Of a stretch of 64,000 nucleotides of DNA, positions 7,280 to 22,068 are shown one piece after another. The translations under genes and the position numbers were made by a program. Numbering within the stretch: the stretch's first letter is position 1; every line of letters starts with the position of its first letter. Source of the stretch: Rothia nasisuis (lineage in GTDB: Bacteria > Actinomycetota > Actinomycetes > Actinomycetales > Micrococcaceae); NCBI RefSeq assembly GCF_928381405.1, contig NZ_CAKMSB010000008.1, positions 1-64,000 of the forward strand, given 5' to 3'. A model generated the notes under the pieces. The model was not told where the DNA came from, searched no databases, and saw only the letters and a list, made by a program, of their open reading frames with translations.

Positions 7280-8407
7280 CTACTTGACGTAGGGGGTGAT
7301 ATTGACGTCGATGCGCTGGAAGGATTTCAAATCGGTGTACCCGCAGGTAGCTAGCGCACGTTTAAGGGCGCCCACGAGGTTAGCTGAACCGTTGGTGTCA
7401 GCGGAGGGGCCGTGCATGACTTCTTGCAGGGTGCCCACGGTGCCCTGGTAGGTACGAATCCCGCGGGGAAAGTCAGCTGAGTGAGCCTCATTGCCCCAGT
7501 ACCAGCCCGCTCCGGGGGCTTCGGCCGCGCGGGCTAGGGGCGCGCCTATCATCACGGCATCCGCCCCCATAGCCAGGGCCTTAACCATATCGCCGGAGCG
7601 GCCCAGAGAGCCGTCCGCGATGACGTGCACGTAGCGGCCACCGGACTCGTCCAAGTAGTCGGATCGGGCGGCGGCCACATCAGAAATCGCGGTAGCCATG
7701 GCGGCCTGAATCCCCAGACCGCGGCGGGTGGTCAGGGTGGCACCGCCGCCAAAACCGACCAGCACACCGGCAGCACCGGTGCGCATCAGGTGCATGGCGG
7801 GGGTGTACCCGGTGACACCACCGACCATGACCGGCACGTCCAGCTCGTAAATGAACTTCTTGAGGTCAAGGGGCTCACGGCGGGATGAAACGTGTTGAGC
7901 TGAGACAGCGGCACCGCGGATTACGAAGAGGTCAACACCTGCTTTGACCACGGTCTCGTAGAACTCCTGGGTGTTTTGCGGGGTCAGCGACCCGGCAACG
8001 ATGACGCCCGATTCCCGGATTTCTGCCAGGCGGGCGGTAATCAGCTCAGCCTTGATGGGCTCAGCGTAAATCTGCTGCATGCGGCGGGTTGCGGCCGGCG
8101 CGTCGTCAGCGCTCAGAGAAGTGATTTCGTCGAGGTAGGGTGCCGGGTCCTCGTAACGGGTCCATAAGCCCTCAAGGTTGAGTACCCCCAGGCCGCCGAG
8201 CTTGCCCAGGGCGATAACGGTCGCCGGTGACATGACCGAGTCCATAGGAGCACCGATGATGGGGGTGTCAAACTTGAAGGCGTCAATCTGCCAGCTCAGG
8301 TTTACGTCGTGAGCATCACGGGTGCGGCGGGTGGGCACCAGTGCGATTTCGTCGAGCGAATAGGTACGGCGGGCCCGCTTGGACATACCAATCTGGATGT
8401 CAGTCAT
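7280..8407 (-). CDS. guaB3: GuaB3-family IMP dehydrogenase-related protein
   Basis: A 375-residue TIM-barrel protein of the IMPDH/GMP reductase superfamily without CBS domains. GAPMDSVMSP, VIRGAAVS and VMVGGVTGY place it in the actinobacterial GuaB3 group. At the position of the catalytic CTTR loop of IMPDH it reads TLTTRRG, so the nucleophilic cysteine is not there. Other GuaB3 proteins also diverge at this loop, so it should not be annotated as a working IMP dehydrogenase. A GMP reductase-like or regulatory role is possible. The gene starts 23 bases after the guaB stop, in the same operon. Confidence 0.9.
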   Translation of the reverse strand: MTDIQIGMSKRARRTYSLDEIALVPTRRTRDAHDVNLSWQIDAFKFDTPIIGAPMDSVMSPATVIALGKLGGLGVLNLEGLWTRYEDPAPYLDEITSLSADDAPAATRRMQQIYAEPIKAELITARLAEIRESGVIVAGSLTPQNTQEFYETVVKAGVDLFVIRGAAVSAQHVSSRREPLDLKKFIYELDVPVMVGGVTGYTPAMHLMRTGAAGVLVGFGGGATLTTRRGLGIQAAMATAISDVAAARSDYLDESGGRYVHVIADGSLGRSGDMVKALAMGADAVMIGAPLARAAEAPGAGWYWGNEAHSADFPRGIRTYQGTVGTLQEVMHGPSADTNGSANLVGALKRALATCGYTDLKSFQRIDVNITPYVK

Positions 8408-8430
8408 AGTAATCCTTTATGTCTGCAGGG

Positions 8431-12143
<3,713 letters not shown>

Positions 12144-12334
12144 GTGCTCACCTCCTGCCTACTTTTAACGTCGGGGATGCCGTTGAAACCCCCTCAATAG
12201 GTTAACCACAAGTAAGGTATGATACCGGCATCCGCTGGATATTTGCTCACAAAACTGAAATCTTTACCGGCGAGGGTAGCCGTGCGCCCAGGCTTTACCG
12301 CCTGCTACGAGTTGACCTTGTCTTTGAAAATGGG

Positions 12335-12372
12335 AGGCGCCCGCCTCCCCGGTACGGGGAAGGCGGGCGCCT
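12335..12372 (-). terminator. Hairpin terminator after groEL
   Basis: Arms AGGCGCCCGCCTCCCC and GGGGAAGGCGGGCGCCT around a short loop, 29 bases beyond the groEL stop. There is no long U-run on the minus side, but the stem is very GC-rich. The rest of 12144-12400 holds no visible gene. Confidence 0.75.
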
Positions 12373-12400
12373 GTGGGTTGGGATGAGCGAGGTTTTGACC

Positions 12401-14002
<1,602 letters not shown>

Positions 14003-14052
14003 TTACTTCTTTCGTTGCTTGCTAACGGGTTGGGTCGGTGAGCCGTTAGAAC

Positions 14053-14340
14053 CTAGGAGACAACAGCCAGTACGTCGCGGGCCGAGAGAATCAGGTATTC
14101 GGTGCCGCCGTACTTAACCTCAGTGCCGCCGTACTTGGAGAAAATTACCATGTCTCCCTCAGTGACGTCGACGGGTACGCGGTTGCCCTTGTCGTCGATA
14201 CGGCCGGGGCCAACAGCAATGACCTTTGCCTCCTGCGGCTTTTCTTTGGCGGTGTCGGGAATAGCCAGGCCGGAGGCGGTAACCTGCTCCGCTTCAATAA
14301 TCTGGACGACGATGCGGTCTTCAAGGGGCTTGATAGCCAT
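14053..14340 (-). CDS. groES: Co-chaperonin GroES
   Basis: 95-residue lid protein that caps GroEL. It begins [13 protein letters not shown], carries a mobile loop region ([19 protein letters not shown]) and the family segment [24 protein letters not shown]. The ATG at 14340 follows AAGGAG with good spacing. It is the first gene of the groES-groEL operon and lies 107 bases downstream of a CIRCE operator, so heat-shock control by HrcA is expected. Confidence 0.97.
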   Translation of the reverse strand: MAIKPLEDRIVVQIIEAEQVTASGLAIPDTAKEKPQEAKVIAVGPGRIDDKGNRVPVDVTEGDMVIFSKYGGTEVKYGGTEYLILSARDVLAVVS

Positions 14341-14447
14341 GGTGAGGTACTCCTTCTAGTGAGTGCTCGGTGTACATTCAAGGGTGACCGTGTGCTGCCT
14401 GCGAGCCTGTGAACGGTATCGTCGCGGTGCTACCGACAGACCCCCAT

Positions 14448-14474
14448 TTAGCACTGTAGGCGGTCAAGTGCTAA
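14448..14474 (-). promoter_or_regulatory. CIRCE operator (HrcA site) for groES-groEL
   Basis: TTAGCACTG-N9-AAGTGCTAA matches the CIRCE consensus TTAGCACTC-N9-GAGTGCTAA. The only change is in the innermost base of each arm (C to G and G to A). It lies upstream of groES. HrcA is known to repress chaperonin genes at this element in many Gram-positive bacteria. No hrcA gene is in this window. Confidence 0.88.
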
Positions 14475-14593
14475 CTCAAACTTTAGGCCCCTTGCAGGGG
14501 TGGGGGCAAGGCCGTGGACCAGTTTCGCACTCAGCGCACCCCAATTTGTGAACTACAATACAAAAGGTAGCGTCATGTAAGAGAGGGGAGCCC

Positions 14594-15796
14594 TTGCTTA
14601 AACTCATTTTCTGGCCGGTGCTCGTCCCCTCCTTTCTTTTCGCCGCAGGTTTCGGCGCTGTAGTTCCTATCCAGCTGCTGGCGGCTATCAGGCTGGGGGC
14701 TTCCCCGGAACTTGCCTCACTGCTGGTTGCCGCTACAGGGCTTCTCGCTATCGTGTGCACCGTCCCGGTCGGGGCTGCCATTGACCGCATCGGTGATAAA
14801 CGTTCCATGACCGTAGCGACCACCTTTGCGGCAGCTGCCCTCACCGCCAGCGCCCTCTCCCTCGCCCTGCCACTTACCTGGGCTCTCGGCCTTTACGTGA
14901 CAGCCCACATCGCCCGGGTACCCTCAACCGTAGCCTGGGGGCTGGCTCGCCAGTCCGTCCTGGCAGAAACCGTGGCCGCGGACGACCGCGGCAAGGCCAT
15001 GACGGCCCTTGGCGGTGCCCAGCGGGCAGGCTCGCTGGCCGGGCCACTCGTCTCGGCTCTCCTCCTGCTGTGGCTGCCTATGTGGTCAGTCTTCGTTTGC
15101 GCCCTCATCCTCGTTGCAAGCGCAACTTTCTGCCTGCAGATCCGCCGCTTCAATGCCACCTTCGACTCCGCAACCGCCGCCGCTAAAAAAGCTCGAACAG
15201 ATGCAGATCTAGCCCTCCAAGTGCGCTGGGGTGCCGTTATCGTTGCGGGCCTGAACATGGTCGTGCTTGCCATAGCCCGCGTCACCCAGCCCATTGTCGT
15301 CGCCCTCTGGGGCATGCACCTGGGCTGGACTGACTCCCACATCGCCCTGGCTATTGCCCTCGGTTCAGCTCTCGAAATGGTGATTATGGTTCCCGGTGGC
15401 TATCTCAAAGACCGTGTTGGCCGCTCCGCCGTCCTGGCCCTCTGCCTGACCATCTTCGGAGCAGGATTTCTTGTCACCCCACTCGTACCCACCAGCGGCA
15501 GCTTCATCATGGGCCTTGTTCTCATGGCCGTGGGCAACGGCTTTGGGGCAGGCATCAACATGACCATCGGCGCAGACCTTTCGCCCAACACCGGCCGCGC
15601 CACCTTCCTCTCCATCTGGTCGCTCTTCTCACAGGTAGCTATTGTCGCTGGGCCGGTTGGCGTATCGGTCACTATGGTCACCCTCTCCCTACCCGCAGTC
15701 TTTACCCTGGTTGGTTCCTGCGCCATCGGCGGGGCCGTCTGGGCCCTAGCCACCCAGCCCTACACCAAGCTACCCACCGGGCGTAGTAGCCTTTAG
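14594..15796 (+). CDS. MFS transporter
   Basis: A 400-residue protein with about twelve hydrophobic segments. It has the first-loop major facilitator signature in the form GAAIDRIGDKRSM (after the second span) and a matching GGYLKDRVGRSAVL in the second half. It probably exports or imports a small solute by proton coupling; the substrate cannot be inferred. The TTG start at 14594 is supported by GAGAGGGGAG just upstream. It is divergent from groES, and the next gene follows 71 bases later on the same strand. Confidence 0.85.
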   Translation: MLKLIFWPVLVPSFLFAAGFGAVVPIQLLAAIRLGASPELASLLVAATGLLAIVCTVPVGAAIDRIGDKRSMTVATTFAAAALTASALSLALPLTWALGLYVTAHIARVPSTVAWGLARQSVLAETVAADDRGKAMTALGGAQRAGSLAGPLVSALLLLWLPMWSVFVCALILVASATFCLQIRRFNATFDSATAAAKKARTDADLALQVRWGAVIVAGLNMVVLAIARVTQPIVVALWGMHLGWTDSHIALAIALGSALEMVIMVPGGYLKDRVGRSAVLALCLTIFGAGFLVTPLVPTSGSFIMGLVLMAVGNGFGAGINMTIGADLSPNTGRATFLSIWSLFSQVAIVAGPVGVSVTMVTLSLPAVFTLVGSCAIGGAVWALATQPYTKLPTGRSSL

Positions 15797-15867
15797 TTCA
15801 GGAGTGCAGGCGCTCGTGCGCAATTTATGCCAGCCCTAGCCGCTCGGCTCCATCTACACTTAAGCCC

Positions 15868-17181
15868 ATGATGTCTTTTCCCCGCGCCAGTGCTCAGCCT
15901 TTCCCGGCAGAGCAGTTAGCTCTTCTTGACGAGCTAGTTCCCTACAACCCCGCTGATTCGCTCCGGGCCGTGACCACCCTGCGAGCGCGGGGTTTAAGCG
16001 CGGACGATGCCTCAGCCCTGCTCACCCAGGCCCGACTGCGCACCCTGGGAGCCACCAAGTTTGGGTCTGCCGCTACAACTATGCTCTTTACCGAGGCTGG
16101 CTACGAGCAGGCCACCCGGGCAGCCGTTGCTGACCACCACGCGCAGAGATTCGTGCAGGCTAATCTCACCTCGGTAGCAGACCTAGGCTGTGGTCTGGGT
16201 GCCGATTCCCTGGCCTTTGCCCGCGCTGGGCTAGCATTAACAGCCGTTGAGCGTGACCCGGCCACCGCAGCTCTCGCGGCCTACAACCTCTCTTCCTACA
16301 CCACCGCGCAGGTACTGGTGGGCGATGTAAATGACCTTGGCCTTGACGGCCTATGCACGGTAGCGGGCGAGCGCATTGCGGCCCTCTGGCTTGACCCCGC
16401 CCGCCGTGAGGTTAACGGCGGTACAACCACCTCACGTATCTTTGACCCGGAGGGCTTCTCTCCGCCTTTCTCCCTCATCGAGAAACTGGCGGCAACCGGC
16501 CTTCCCATGGGCGTCAAGCTAGGCCCGGGCCTACCGCACGAGGCGGTTCCCGTAGGCGCCGAGGCCGAGTGGGTCAGCCACGGCGGTAGCGTGGTCGAAG
16601 TGGTGCTCTGGTTTAACGCCCTCGCACGCCCCGGCGTGGCACGCTCAGCAACGGTGTTGGGGGCTGGTGCCATCACCCGGCAGGTACTGGGAGAAATCCG
16701 ATCGGGCCAGCGCTCCAGCACCTCAGAGGAGGCGGTTGCGGTGACCGGGCTGGGAGCCTACCTGATAGAACCTGATGGAGCTGTGGTGCGTTCTCACCTG
16801 GTTGCTGATTTTGCCCGCCAGGTGGGTGCAACCTTAATCGACGAACATATTGCCTATCTCACCTGTGATGTTCCCGTAACAAGCCCTCTGAGCCGAACCT
16901 ACCGCGTCCTAGGCACTCTGCCCCTGCATGAGAAAAAGCTACGCCGCTGGGTCAAGGACGAGGGTATTACCGCCCTGACCATTAAGAAGCGGGGAGTCGA
17001 TCTGGCGCCCGAGAAGCTACGGGCTACCCTGCTGGCCGGGGTCAAGAAAAAGAAGGGGGCACCGGTTAAAGAAGCCACTTTAATCCTCACCCGACTGGGT
17101 GTAGGTAGCACCTCGCAGCGGCTGGCTATTTGGGCTGAAGCGGTCGCAGAAGAAGATGCCCCCAAGGAACCCGGCGGGTAG
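15868..17181 (+). CDS. Class I SAM methyltransferase with THUMP-like C-terminus
   Basis: A 437-residue protein. The middle has the SAM-binding motif ADLGCGLGADSLAFA (about residues 109-123), followed by an acidic residue in TAVERDPAT and later LWLDPARRE. The C-terminal 100 residues are basic and end in a THUMP-like segment (LRRWVKDEGIT, LTIKKRG). This layout is common in actinobacterial methyltransferases of unknown substrate, probably acting on RNA. The start is ATG at 15868, with no clear ribosome site; a -10-like TACACT just upstream makes a leaderless transcript possible. Confidence 0.8.
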   Translation: MMSFPRASAQPFPAEQLALLDELVPYNPADSLRAVTTLRARGLSADDASALLTQARLRTLGATKFGSAATTMLFTEAGYEQATRAAVADHHAQRFVQANLTSVADLGCGLGADSLAFARAGLALTAVERDPATAALAAYNLSSYTTAQVLVGDVNDLGLDGLCTVAGERIAALWLDPARREVNGGTTTSRIFDPEGFSPPFSLIEKLAATGLPMGVKLGPGLPHEAVPVGAEAEWVSHGGSVVEVVLWFNALARPGVARSATVLGAGAITRQVLGEIRSGQRSSTSEEAVAVTGLGAYLIEPDGAVVRSHLVADFARQVGATLIDEHIAYLTCDVPVTSPLSRTYRVLGTLPLHEKKLRRWVKDEGITALTIKKRGVDLAPEKLRATLLAGVKKKKGAPVKEATLILTRLGVGSTSQRLAIWAEAVAEEDAPKEPGG

Positions 17182-17272
17182 AGGTTAGCAGGCCGAAGGG
17201 CTTATGCTACCGGGTCTGTGAGATGCAGGTGTTGGCCTTGATAGCGCTCAGTAGAGCCCCCTAACCAAGACT

Positions 17273-17309
17273 AAGGCCCCTCTCGCATTCACTGTGCGAG
17301 AGGGGCCTT
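17273..17309. terminator. Bidirectional hairpin terminator
   Basis: A perfect 15-base stem, AAGGCCCCTCTCGCA / TGCGAGAGGGGCCTT, with a 7-base loop. It lies between the converging methyltransferase (plus) and surface protein (minus) genes and can serve both. Confidence 0.85.
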
Positions 17310-17353
17310 GGCCTCGTCAAGAGCGGGAAGCGCCCTTACGGCATAACCGGGCT

Positions 17354-19003
17354 CTAGACGTCCTTGCGACGGCGGGCCACCACGATTGCGCCGGTGGTGA
17401 GCAACAGAGCAGCAACCGCTACCAGCACCACGACGTTTGCACCGGTGTTAGCCAGACTACCGCTCTGCTGAGACGGGGTTGCAGCGGCCTGCGGGGTCTC
17501 TGAAGCCTGCGGGCTGGGTTCTGTGGTCACAGCAGGGGTGGTTTCAGAGCTCTCGCTCGGGCTGGGCACAGAAGCTGCGCTAGGAGTCTCATCCTGAGTT
17601 GCGCTAGGTGAAGGCTCAGCAACAGGCTCGTAGGTGTTAACGAAGGTGGCGACGTTGGTGCCAGCACCGGTTGTAACATCTACCGGAGCGATCTCAGTGA
17701 CAAACTTATAGCCCTCGATATCGGTGTCGTCAGCGACCTCGGTGACTGAGCACTTGGCCCCCAGTTCAAGGGGGGTCTTGGAGTACTGGGTCACACCGTT
17801 ACCGTAGGCAGAAATCTCACCACTCGAGGTTGCACCGCTAGGCAGGGCGCACTCGTACTCGAAAGTGAATGACTTGCTCTGGGCAAGGTCGCTATCAGCT
17901 TCGGACAAGCCGGAGACGGTCTTGGTGACGCCCACGCGGCGCTCAGCGTCCGCAACGCCCTGGCCGGAGTTAATCTGTGCCTGTGCACTCTCAATCAGGT
18001 CTTCCTTGCCGTCAATCTGGAAGGAATTGATGAAGGTGCTACCTGCTGCCGGGATGATGTCCTCGGGGAAGAAGGTGAAGTAGTCAATCTGGTACTTATA
18101 CTCAGGGTTCCAGCCCTCTGAGGGTTCAGGGACGGTCAGCTTGACGGACTTGCCGTCTTCGCTCACTGAGATGTCCTCCTGAGAAATTGCAAAGCTATCG
18201 ACCCGGTTTACTCCGTCAGCGGTGTAGACGCTTAGGCGGAAGTAGGAGTTACCTTCAACTGCTGTACCCAGTCGGAACTCATGGTCGCCGCTCAGAGTGT
18301 CAGAGAAGGTGAGGGCACCGACCTCATTGTTGAGAAGTACAGGGCCAGGTACAGTGATGGACCATTCAACGCGCGGAGGCAGGCTACCAGCTGGAGCCAG
18401 GTTCACATTGCCACGCTTTGTAATCTTGCTTCCAAGCCCCTGCGCACGATCGCAGATAACGCAGCTAGTACCTTCACCAGCTACGGGCAGAGTCAGAGGG
18501 TTGCTAACACCGTTAACGGTGAAAGGCACTGTCGTCGACTCGGTTGAACGTACAGCACGACCTTCTACCTGAGCGCTTCCGTGGATGTTCTCTGCACCGT
18601 CACCTACAATATCTGACTCCACAAAGGTGCAAGAAATCTTAATTCTGTCCACAGAACAGTTGGCCGCAGCCTGACCTCGCGGGGTCATCAAATCAAAGGT
18701 AGGCGGGTTTTGGGTGAATACGACCGAAGAGTCTGAGCCGAATTCCATCTCAAGCACGTCGCCTACAGCGATGGTTTCACCTGGCTTGACCTTCCAGTCA
18801 AATTTAAAACCTACGGTGTCGTTTACCGTAATGGGGGTCTTGCCGGATTCCAGTACCGGGCTAACAATAAACTTATCTGCCCCCTCGGCGTGAGCCATGG
18901 GAGCAGTTACCAGGGTGCTCATTCCAAGAGCTGAAGTAGCGAGAAGACCCAGTGAAGCGATAGTAGCAGAGCGCTTTGCGCGTCTGGCGAATCCCAGATT
19001 CAT
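17354..19003 (-). CDS. LPXTG-type surface adhesin-like protein
   Basis: About 549 residues, secreted and anchored to the wall. The signal peptide runs from the basic start (ARRAKRS) through a hydrophobic core to AHA, with a probable cut before EGADKF. The next 300 residues are beta-rich and resemble Gram-positive adhesin domains. A DUF5979-like Ig domain follows (VTKTVSGLSEADSD to ATFVNTY). A Pro/Ser/Thr/Glu-rich stalk precedes the sorting signal LANTG, a hydrophobic span and the basic tail RRRKDV. Sortase should attach it to peptidoglycan. The ATG at 19003 (MNLGFARR) is preferred over that at 19018, because GGAGGG precedes it, though only closely. The ligand is unknown. Confidence 0.85.
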   Translation of the reverse strand: MNLGFARRAKRSATIASLGLLATSALGMSTLVTAPMAHAEGADKFIVSPVLESGKTPITVNDTVGFKFDWKVKPGETIAVGDVLEMEFGSDSSVVFTQNPPTFDLMTPRGQAAANCSVDRIKISCTFVESDIVGDGAENIHGSAQVEGRAVRSTESTTVPFTVNGVSNPLTLPVAGEGTSCVICDRAQGLGSKITKRGNVNLAPAGSLPPRVEWSITVPGPVLLNNEVGALTFSDTLSGDHEFRLGTAVEGNSYFRLSVYTADGVNRVDSFAISQEDISVSEDGKSVKLTVPEPSEGWNPEYKYQIDYFTFFPEDIIPAAGSTFINSFQIDGKEDLIESAQAQINSGQGVADAERRVGVTKTVSGLSEADSDLAQSKSFTFEYECALPSGATSSGEISAYGNGVTQYSKTPLELGAKCSVTEVADDTDIEGYKFVTEIAPVDVTTGAGTNVATFVNTYEPVAEPSPSATQDETPSAASVPSPSESSETTPAVTTEPSPQASETPQAAATPSQQSGSLANTGANVVVLVAVAALLLTTGAIVVARRRKDV

Positions 19004-19267
19004 TTCCCTCCAATGCAAATGTGTGTGTTGTCTCTGACTGTGAGCATGTTTCAGGGCAACCCATATATGGCTTGCTCATTTCAACCCTAGCCTTTGAGCA
19101 TTTCGCCCGACAAGCAACACATATGACCACAGGATTCCTCTCATCAGGGCTCCCTGGGTCCCTCTCACAGGCGGGGTGTTTCTCGCTCAGTTCCAGCTAA
19201 ATTACCTAGAACGAGGCCCTACCTCTAAGATGGAAACAGCACCGAACCCCAATTCTGGAGCCTGCTC

Positions 19268-20410
19268 ATGTTTTTTCATCCCTCTGACCAGTCCACTCTC
19301 GGAGTGGAATGGGAGCTCGCGCTGGTAGACCCGCAGAGCCGTCAGTTGGTTTCTCGAGCTGACGAGGTGCTTCAGCTCTTACAGGAGCAAGAGCCCCACC
19401 TCCTTGAGCCCACCCTGCACCGAGCGCATATCACCGGGGAGTTCCTCAACAACACGGTCGAGCTGGTCACCGGAATTTGCCGAACCCCCGGTGAAGCCGC
19501 CGAGCAGCTGGCAGCTGCCACCGGTGCCCTCAAAGATATAACTGACCAGTTGGGACTAGCTTTCTTCTCAGCGGGAACCCACCCCTTCTCCCGTGCTCTG
19601 GAGCAGAAGGTCGTTGAGAAGGATCGCTACTTGCGGGTGCTAGACCGCTCCCAGTTTTGGGGACGCCGCCAGATTGTCTACGGGGTGCACGTACACACCG
19701 GGGTGAACTCCCGCGAGAAAGCTCTGCCGGTACTTAACGGGCTCACTAATTTTTACCCGCACCTGCTGGCCCTCTCAGCGTCCTCACCTTTTTGGGAGGG
19801 CGAAGACACCGGTTTCGCGTCGCAACGGGCGCAGATTTTCCAGCAGCTACCTACCTCGGGTTTGCCCTTCACCTTTGAACGGTGGGAGGACTACGAGGAC
19901 TACCTCAACGACCTGGTGGTCACCGGCGTCATTGATGACCCCAGCGAGAACCGCTGGGACGTTCGCCCCGTGCCTAAGTACGGCACAGTGGAGATGCGGG
20001 CCTACGACGGGCTGGCCTCCATTCGCGACATTGCAGCGCTGACCGCCTTCACCCAGTGCCTGGTGGAGTGGTTCTCCCGCCAGCTCGATGCTGGCAAGCG
20101 TATTGAGCCCCTCAAGCCCTGGCACGTGCAGGAGAACAAGTGGCGGGCTGCCCGCTACGGCACCGAGGCCATCGTTATTCTCGATAACCAGAACACCGAG
20201 CGTCTAGTCAGGGACGATACCCTGGGGCTGCTCAACAAACTGGAGGGTATTGCCGCTGATCTGGGGTGCTCCACTGAACTAGCTGATGTGGAGCGAATCT
20301 GCCTGATCGGGGCGGGCTACCAGCGCCAGCGACGGGTGGCTGCCGAAAGCGGCGGGAACCTGCAAGCTGTGGTGGACGACCTGACCTCGCAAGCCACCGA
20401 CGGGCTGTAG
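19268..20410 (+). CDS. Glutamate-cysteine ligase family protein (GCS2/YbdK type)
   Basis: A 380-residue carboxylate-amine ligase. The start LGVEWELALVDPQSRQL is the family signature, with the metal-binding glutamates of the VEWEL strand. Later come HITGEFLNNTVELVTG, YGVHVHTGV and VPKYGTVEMRAYDG. YbdK-type enzymes join glutamate to an amine, sometimes cysteine weakly. As mshA in this window points to mycothiol rather than glutathione, its true substrate is open. GGAG lies 8 bases before the ATG. Its right neighbour, tsaD, converges on it with only 37 bases between and no strong hairpin. Confidence 0.88.
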   Translation: MFFHPSDQSTLGVEWELALVDPQSRQLVSRADEVLQLLQEQEPHLLEPTLHRAHITGEFLNNTVELVTGICRTPGEAAEQLAAATGALKDITDQLGLAFFSAGTHPFSRALEQKVVEKDRYLRVLDRSQFWGRRQIVYGVHVHTGVNSREKALPVLNGLTNFYPHLLALSASSPFWEGEDTGFASQRAQIFQQLPTSGLPFTFERWEDYEDYLNDLVVTGVIDDPSENRWDVRPVPKYGTVEMRAYDGLASIRDIAALTAFTQCLVEWFSRQLDAGKRIEPLKPWHVQENKWRAARYGTEAIVILDNQNTERLVRDDTLGLLNKLEGIAADLGCSTELADVERICLIGAGYQRQRRVAAESGGNLQAVVDDLTSQATDGL

Positions 20411-20447
20411 GCCTTACTACCCCGGCCCTCAGGCTTTTCCGCCCCGA

Positions 20448-21554
20448 CTAGAGCGAAATTGTGGTTACCGGCAGGGACGAGTCGGCGGTGAAGTCCAGAC
20501 CGGACGGTGGGCGCCCCTCCCTCACCAGACGGGCACCCAGTGCCGCCACCATGGCCCCGTTGTCGGTGCAGAGGCTCAGCTGAGGAATTACCAATCTGAT
20601 ACCGTGCTCAGCACAGCGGGAGGCGGTGAGCTGACGCAGACGGGAGTTCGCCGCTACTCCCCCGCCCAGCAGCAGGGTGGTGATGCCTCGCTCGGTGCAG
20701 GCCAGCATAGCCTTCTTAGTAATCACGTCCACCACAGCTTCCTGGAAGGAGGCCGCGATGTCGGCAACCGGTACCTCTTCACCACGGGCTTCGAAGCCTT
20801 CGACCACGCGGGCCACAGCGGTCTTGAGACCGGAGAAAGAAAAATCATAGCGATGGGGGCCGGGGGCTTCGGCCGTCCCCATAAACTTGCGGGTAGACAG
20901 GCCGCGGGGGAAGGCAAACGTGCCACCGTCACCACCAGCTGCGGCCCGATCAATGGCGGGGCCACCGGGGTAGGTCAGGCCGAGCAGGCGGGCCACCTTG
21001 TCGTAGGCCTCTCCTGCTGCGTCGTCCAGGGTGGCGCCCAACAGTTCTACGTCGCCGGTTATGTCTCGCACAGCCAGGATCTCGGTGTGGCCACCGGAGA
21101 CAAGCAGGGCTCCGAGCCCGGTGCTGGGCAGAGTATCTAGAAAATCAGCGGTATGCCCCTCGATGCCGCAGTCATCCAGCAGGCCCACACTCACGTGGGC
21201 AACCAGGTGGTTAATGCCATAGAGGGGCTTGCCGGTGGCCGTGGCCAGGGCCTTAGCCGCAGAGACACCCACCATGAGGGCCCCGGCCAGCCCGGGCCCG
21301 GCTGTCACAGCGATGGCGTCCACCTCATCCAGGGTCACGTCCGCCTCATCCAGGGCGGCGCTCAGGGCCGGGATCAGAGCATCCAGGTGGGCCCGGGAGG
21401 CAATCTCGGGAATCACGCCGCCAAAACGCACGTGCTCGTTCATGGAGGACGAGACGGTATTGGTGAGTAGAGTAGAGCCACGCACGATGCCGATGCCGGT
21501 CTCATCGCAGGAGGACTCAATGCCCAGTACCAGCGGCTGGTTCTTATCGGCCAT
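20448..21554 (-). CDS. tsaD: tRNA threonylcarbamoyladenosine transferase TsaD
   Basis: Transfers the threonylcarbamoyl group to A37 of ANN-decoding tRNAs, with TsaB and TsaE as partners. 368 residues of the Kae1/ASKHA fold: [11 protein letters not shown] at the start, the metal-binding histidines in INHLVAHV, and [20 protein letters not shown] and [11 protein letters not shown] for nucleotide binding. It is the last gene of alr-tsaE-tsaB-rimI-tsaD. Its ATG lies inside the end of rimI (11-base overlap), so translation is probably coupled. Confidence 0.97.
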   Translation of the reverse strand: MADKNQPLVLGIESSCDETGIGIVRGSTLLTNTVSSSMNEHVRFGGVIPEIASRAHLDALIPALSAALDEADVTLDEVDAIAVTAGPGLAGALMVGVSAAKALATATGKPLYGINHLVAHVSVGLLDDCGIEGHTADFLDTLPSTGLGALLVSGGHTEILAVRDITGDVELLGATLDDAAGEAYDKVARLLGLTYPGGPAIDRAAAGGDGGTFAFPRGLSTRKFMGTAEAPGPHRYDFSFSGLKTAVARVVEGFEARGEEVPVADIAASFQEAVVDVITKKAMLACTERGITTLLLGGGVAANSRLRQLTASRCAEHGIRLVIPQLSLCTDNGAMVAALGARLVREGRPPSGLDFTADSSLPVTTISL

Positions 21555-22068
21555 GAAAAGCTTCTCCTTGTAGACGGTCAGCAGGGGCGAGTGGCTTGCG
21601 CATTATCAGTGCGTCAACCCCGTCATTGTAGTAGCGGCGGCGCACATGAATGCGCTCGTACCCGTTTTTCAGGTAGAGGTTTTGGGCGCGGGGGTTATCG
21701 GCGCGCACCTCGAGCAGTATCTGCTCGGCTCCGCGGGCTTTCGCCTCACGGGCTAGAAAATCGAGCAGGGCCCGGCCGTAGCCGCGCCCTTCTGCTGCGG
21801 GCACAACCGCAATGGTCTGCACGTCGGCGGTCTCGGCCACGCTCATCACCCCGGCGTAGCCGATGACCTGTGGCTCTGGCCCGGCAGCTTCAAGGACGAC
21901 GTAACCCCGGGTTTCGTGGGTTATTTCGGCCAGGAACATATCGAGGGGCCAGGCATCGGCCGGGAAGAGCTCACGTTCAAGGGCGTGAACGGCGGGCACA
22001 TCGTCCAGGGCCATCTCCCGCACGGTGGCCCCATCCGCGAGGTGGGTAGGCAGGGTCGCGTACAGCAT
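21544..22068 (-). CDS. rimI: Ribosomal-protein-alanine N-acetyltransferase RimI
   Basis: A 174-residue GNAT acetyltransferase. The acetyl-CoA loop is [18 protein letters not shown], and the C-terminal half has [20 protein letters not shown], as in RimI, which acetylates the N-terminus of S18. The order tsaB-rimI-tsaD is typical of Gram-positive bacteria. The start ATG shares one base with the tsaB stop (TGATG). The N-terminal 20 residues ([18 protein letters not shown]) are close to the family norm. Confidence 0.93.
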   Translation of the reverse strand: MLYATLPTHLADGATVREMALDDVPAVHALERELFPADAWPLDMFLAEITHETRGYVVLEAAGPEPQVIGYAGVMSVAETADVQTIAVVPAAEGRGYGRALLDFLAREAKARGAEQILLEVRADNPRAQNLYLKNGYERIHVRRRYYNDGVDALIMRKPLAPADRLQGEAFHGR

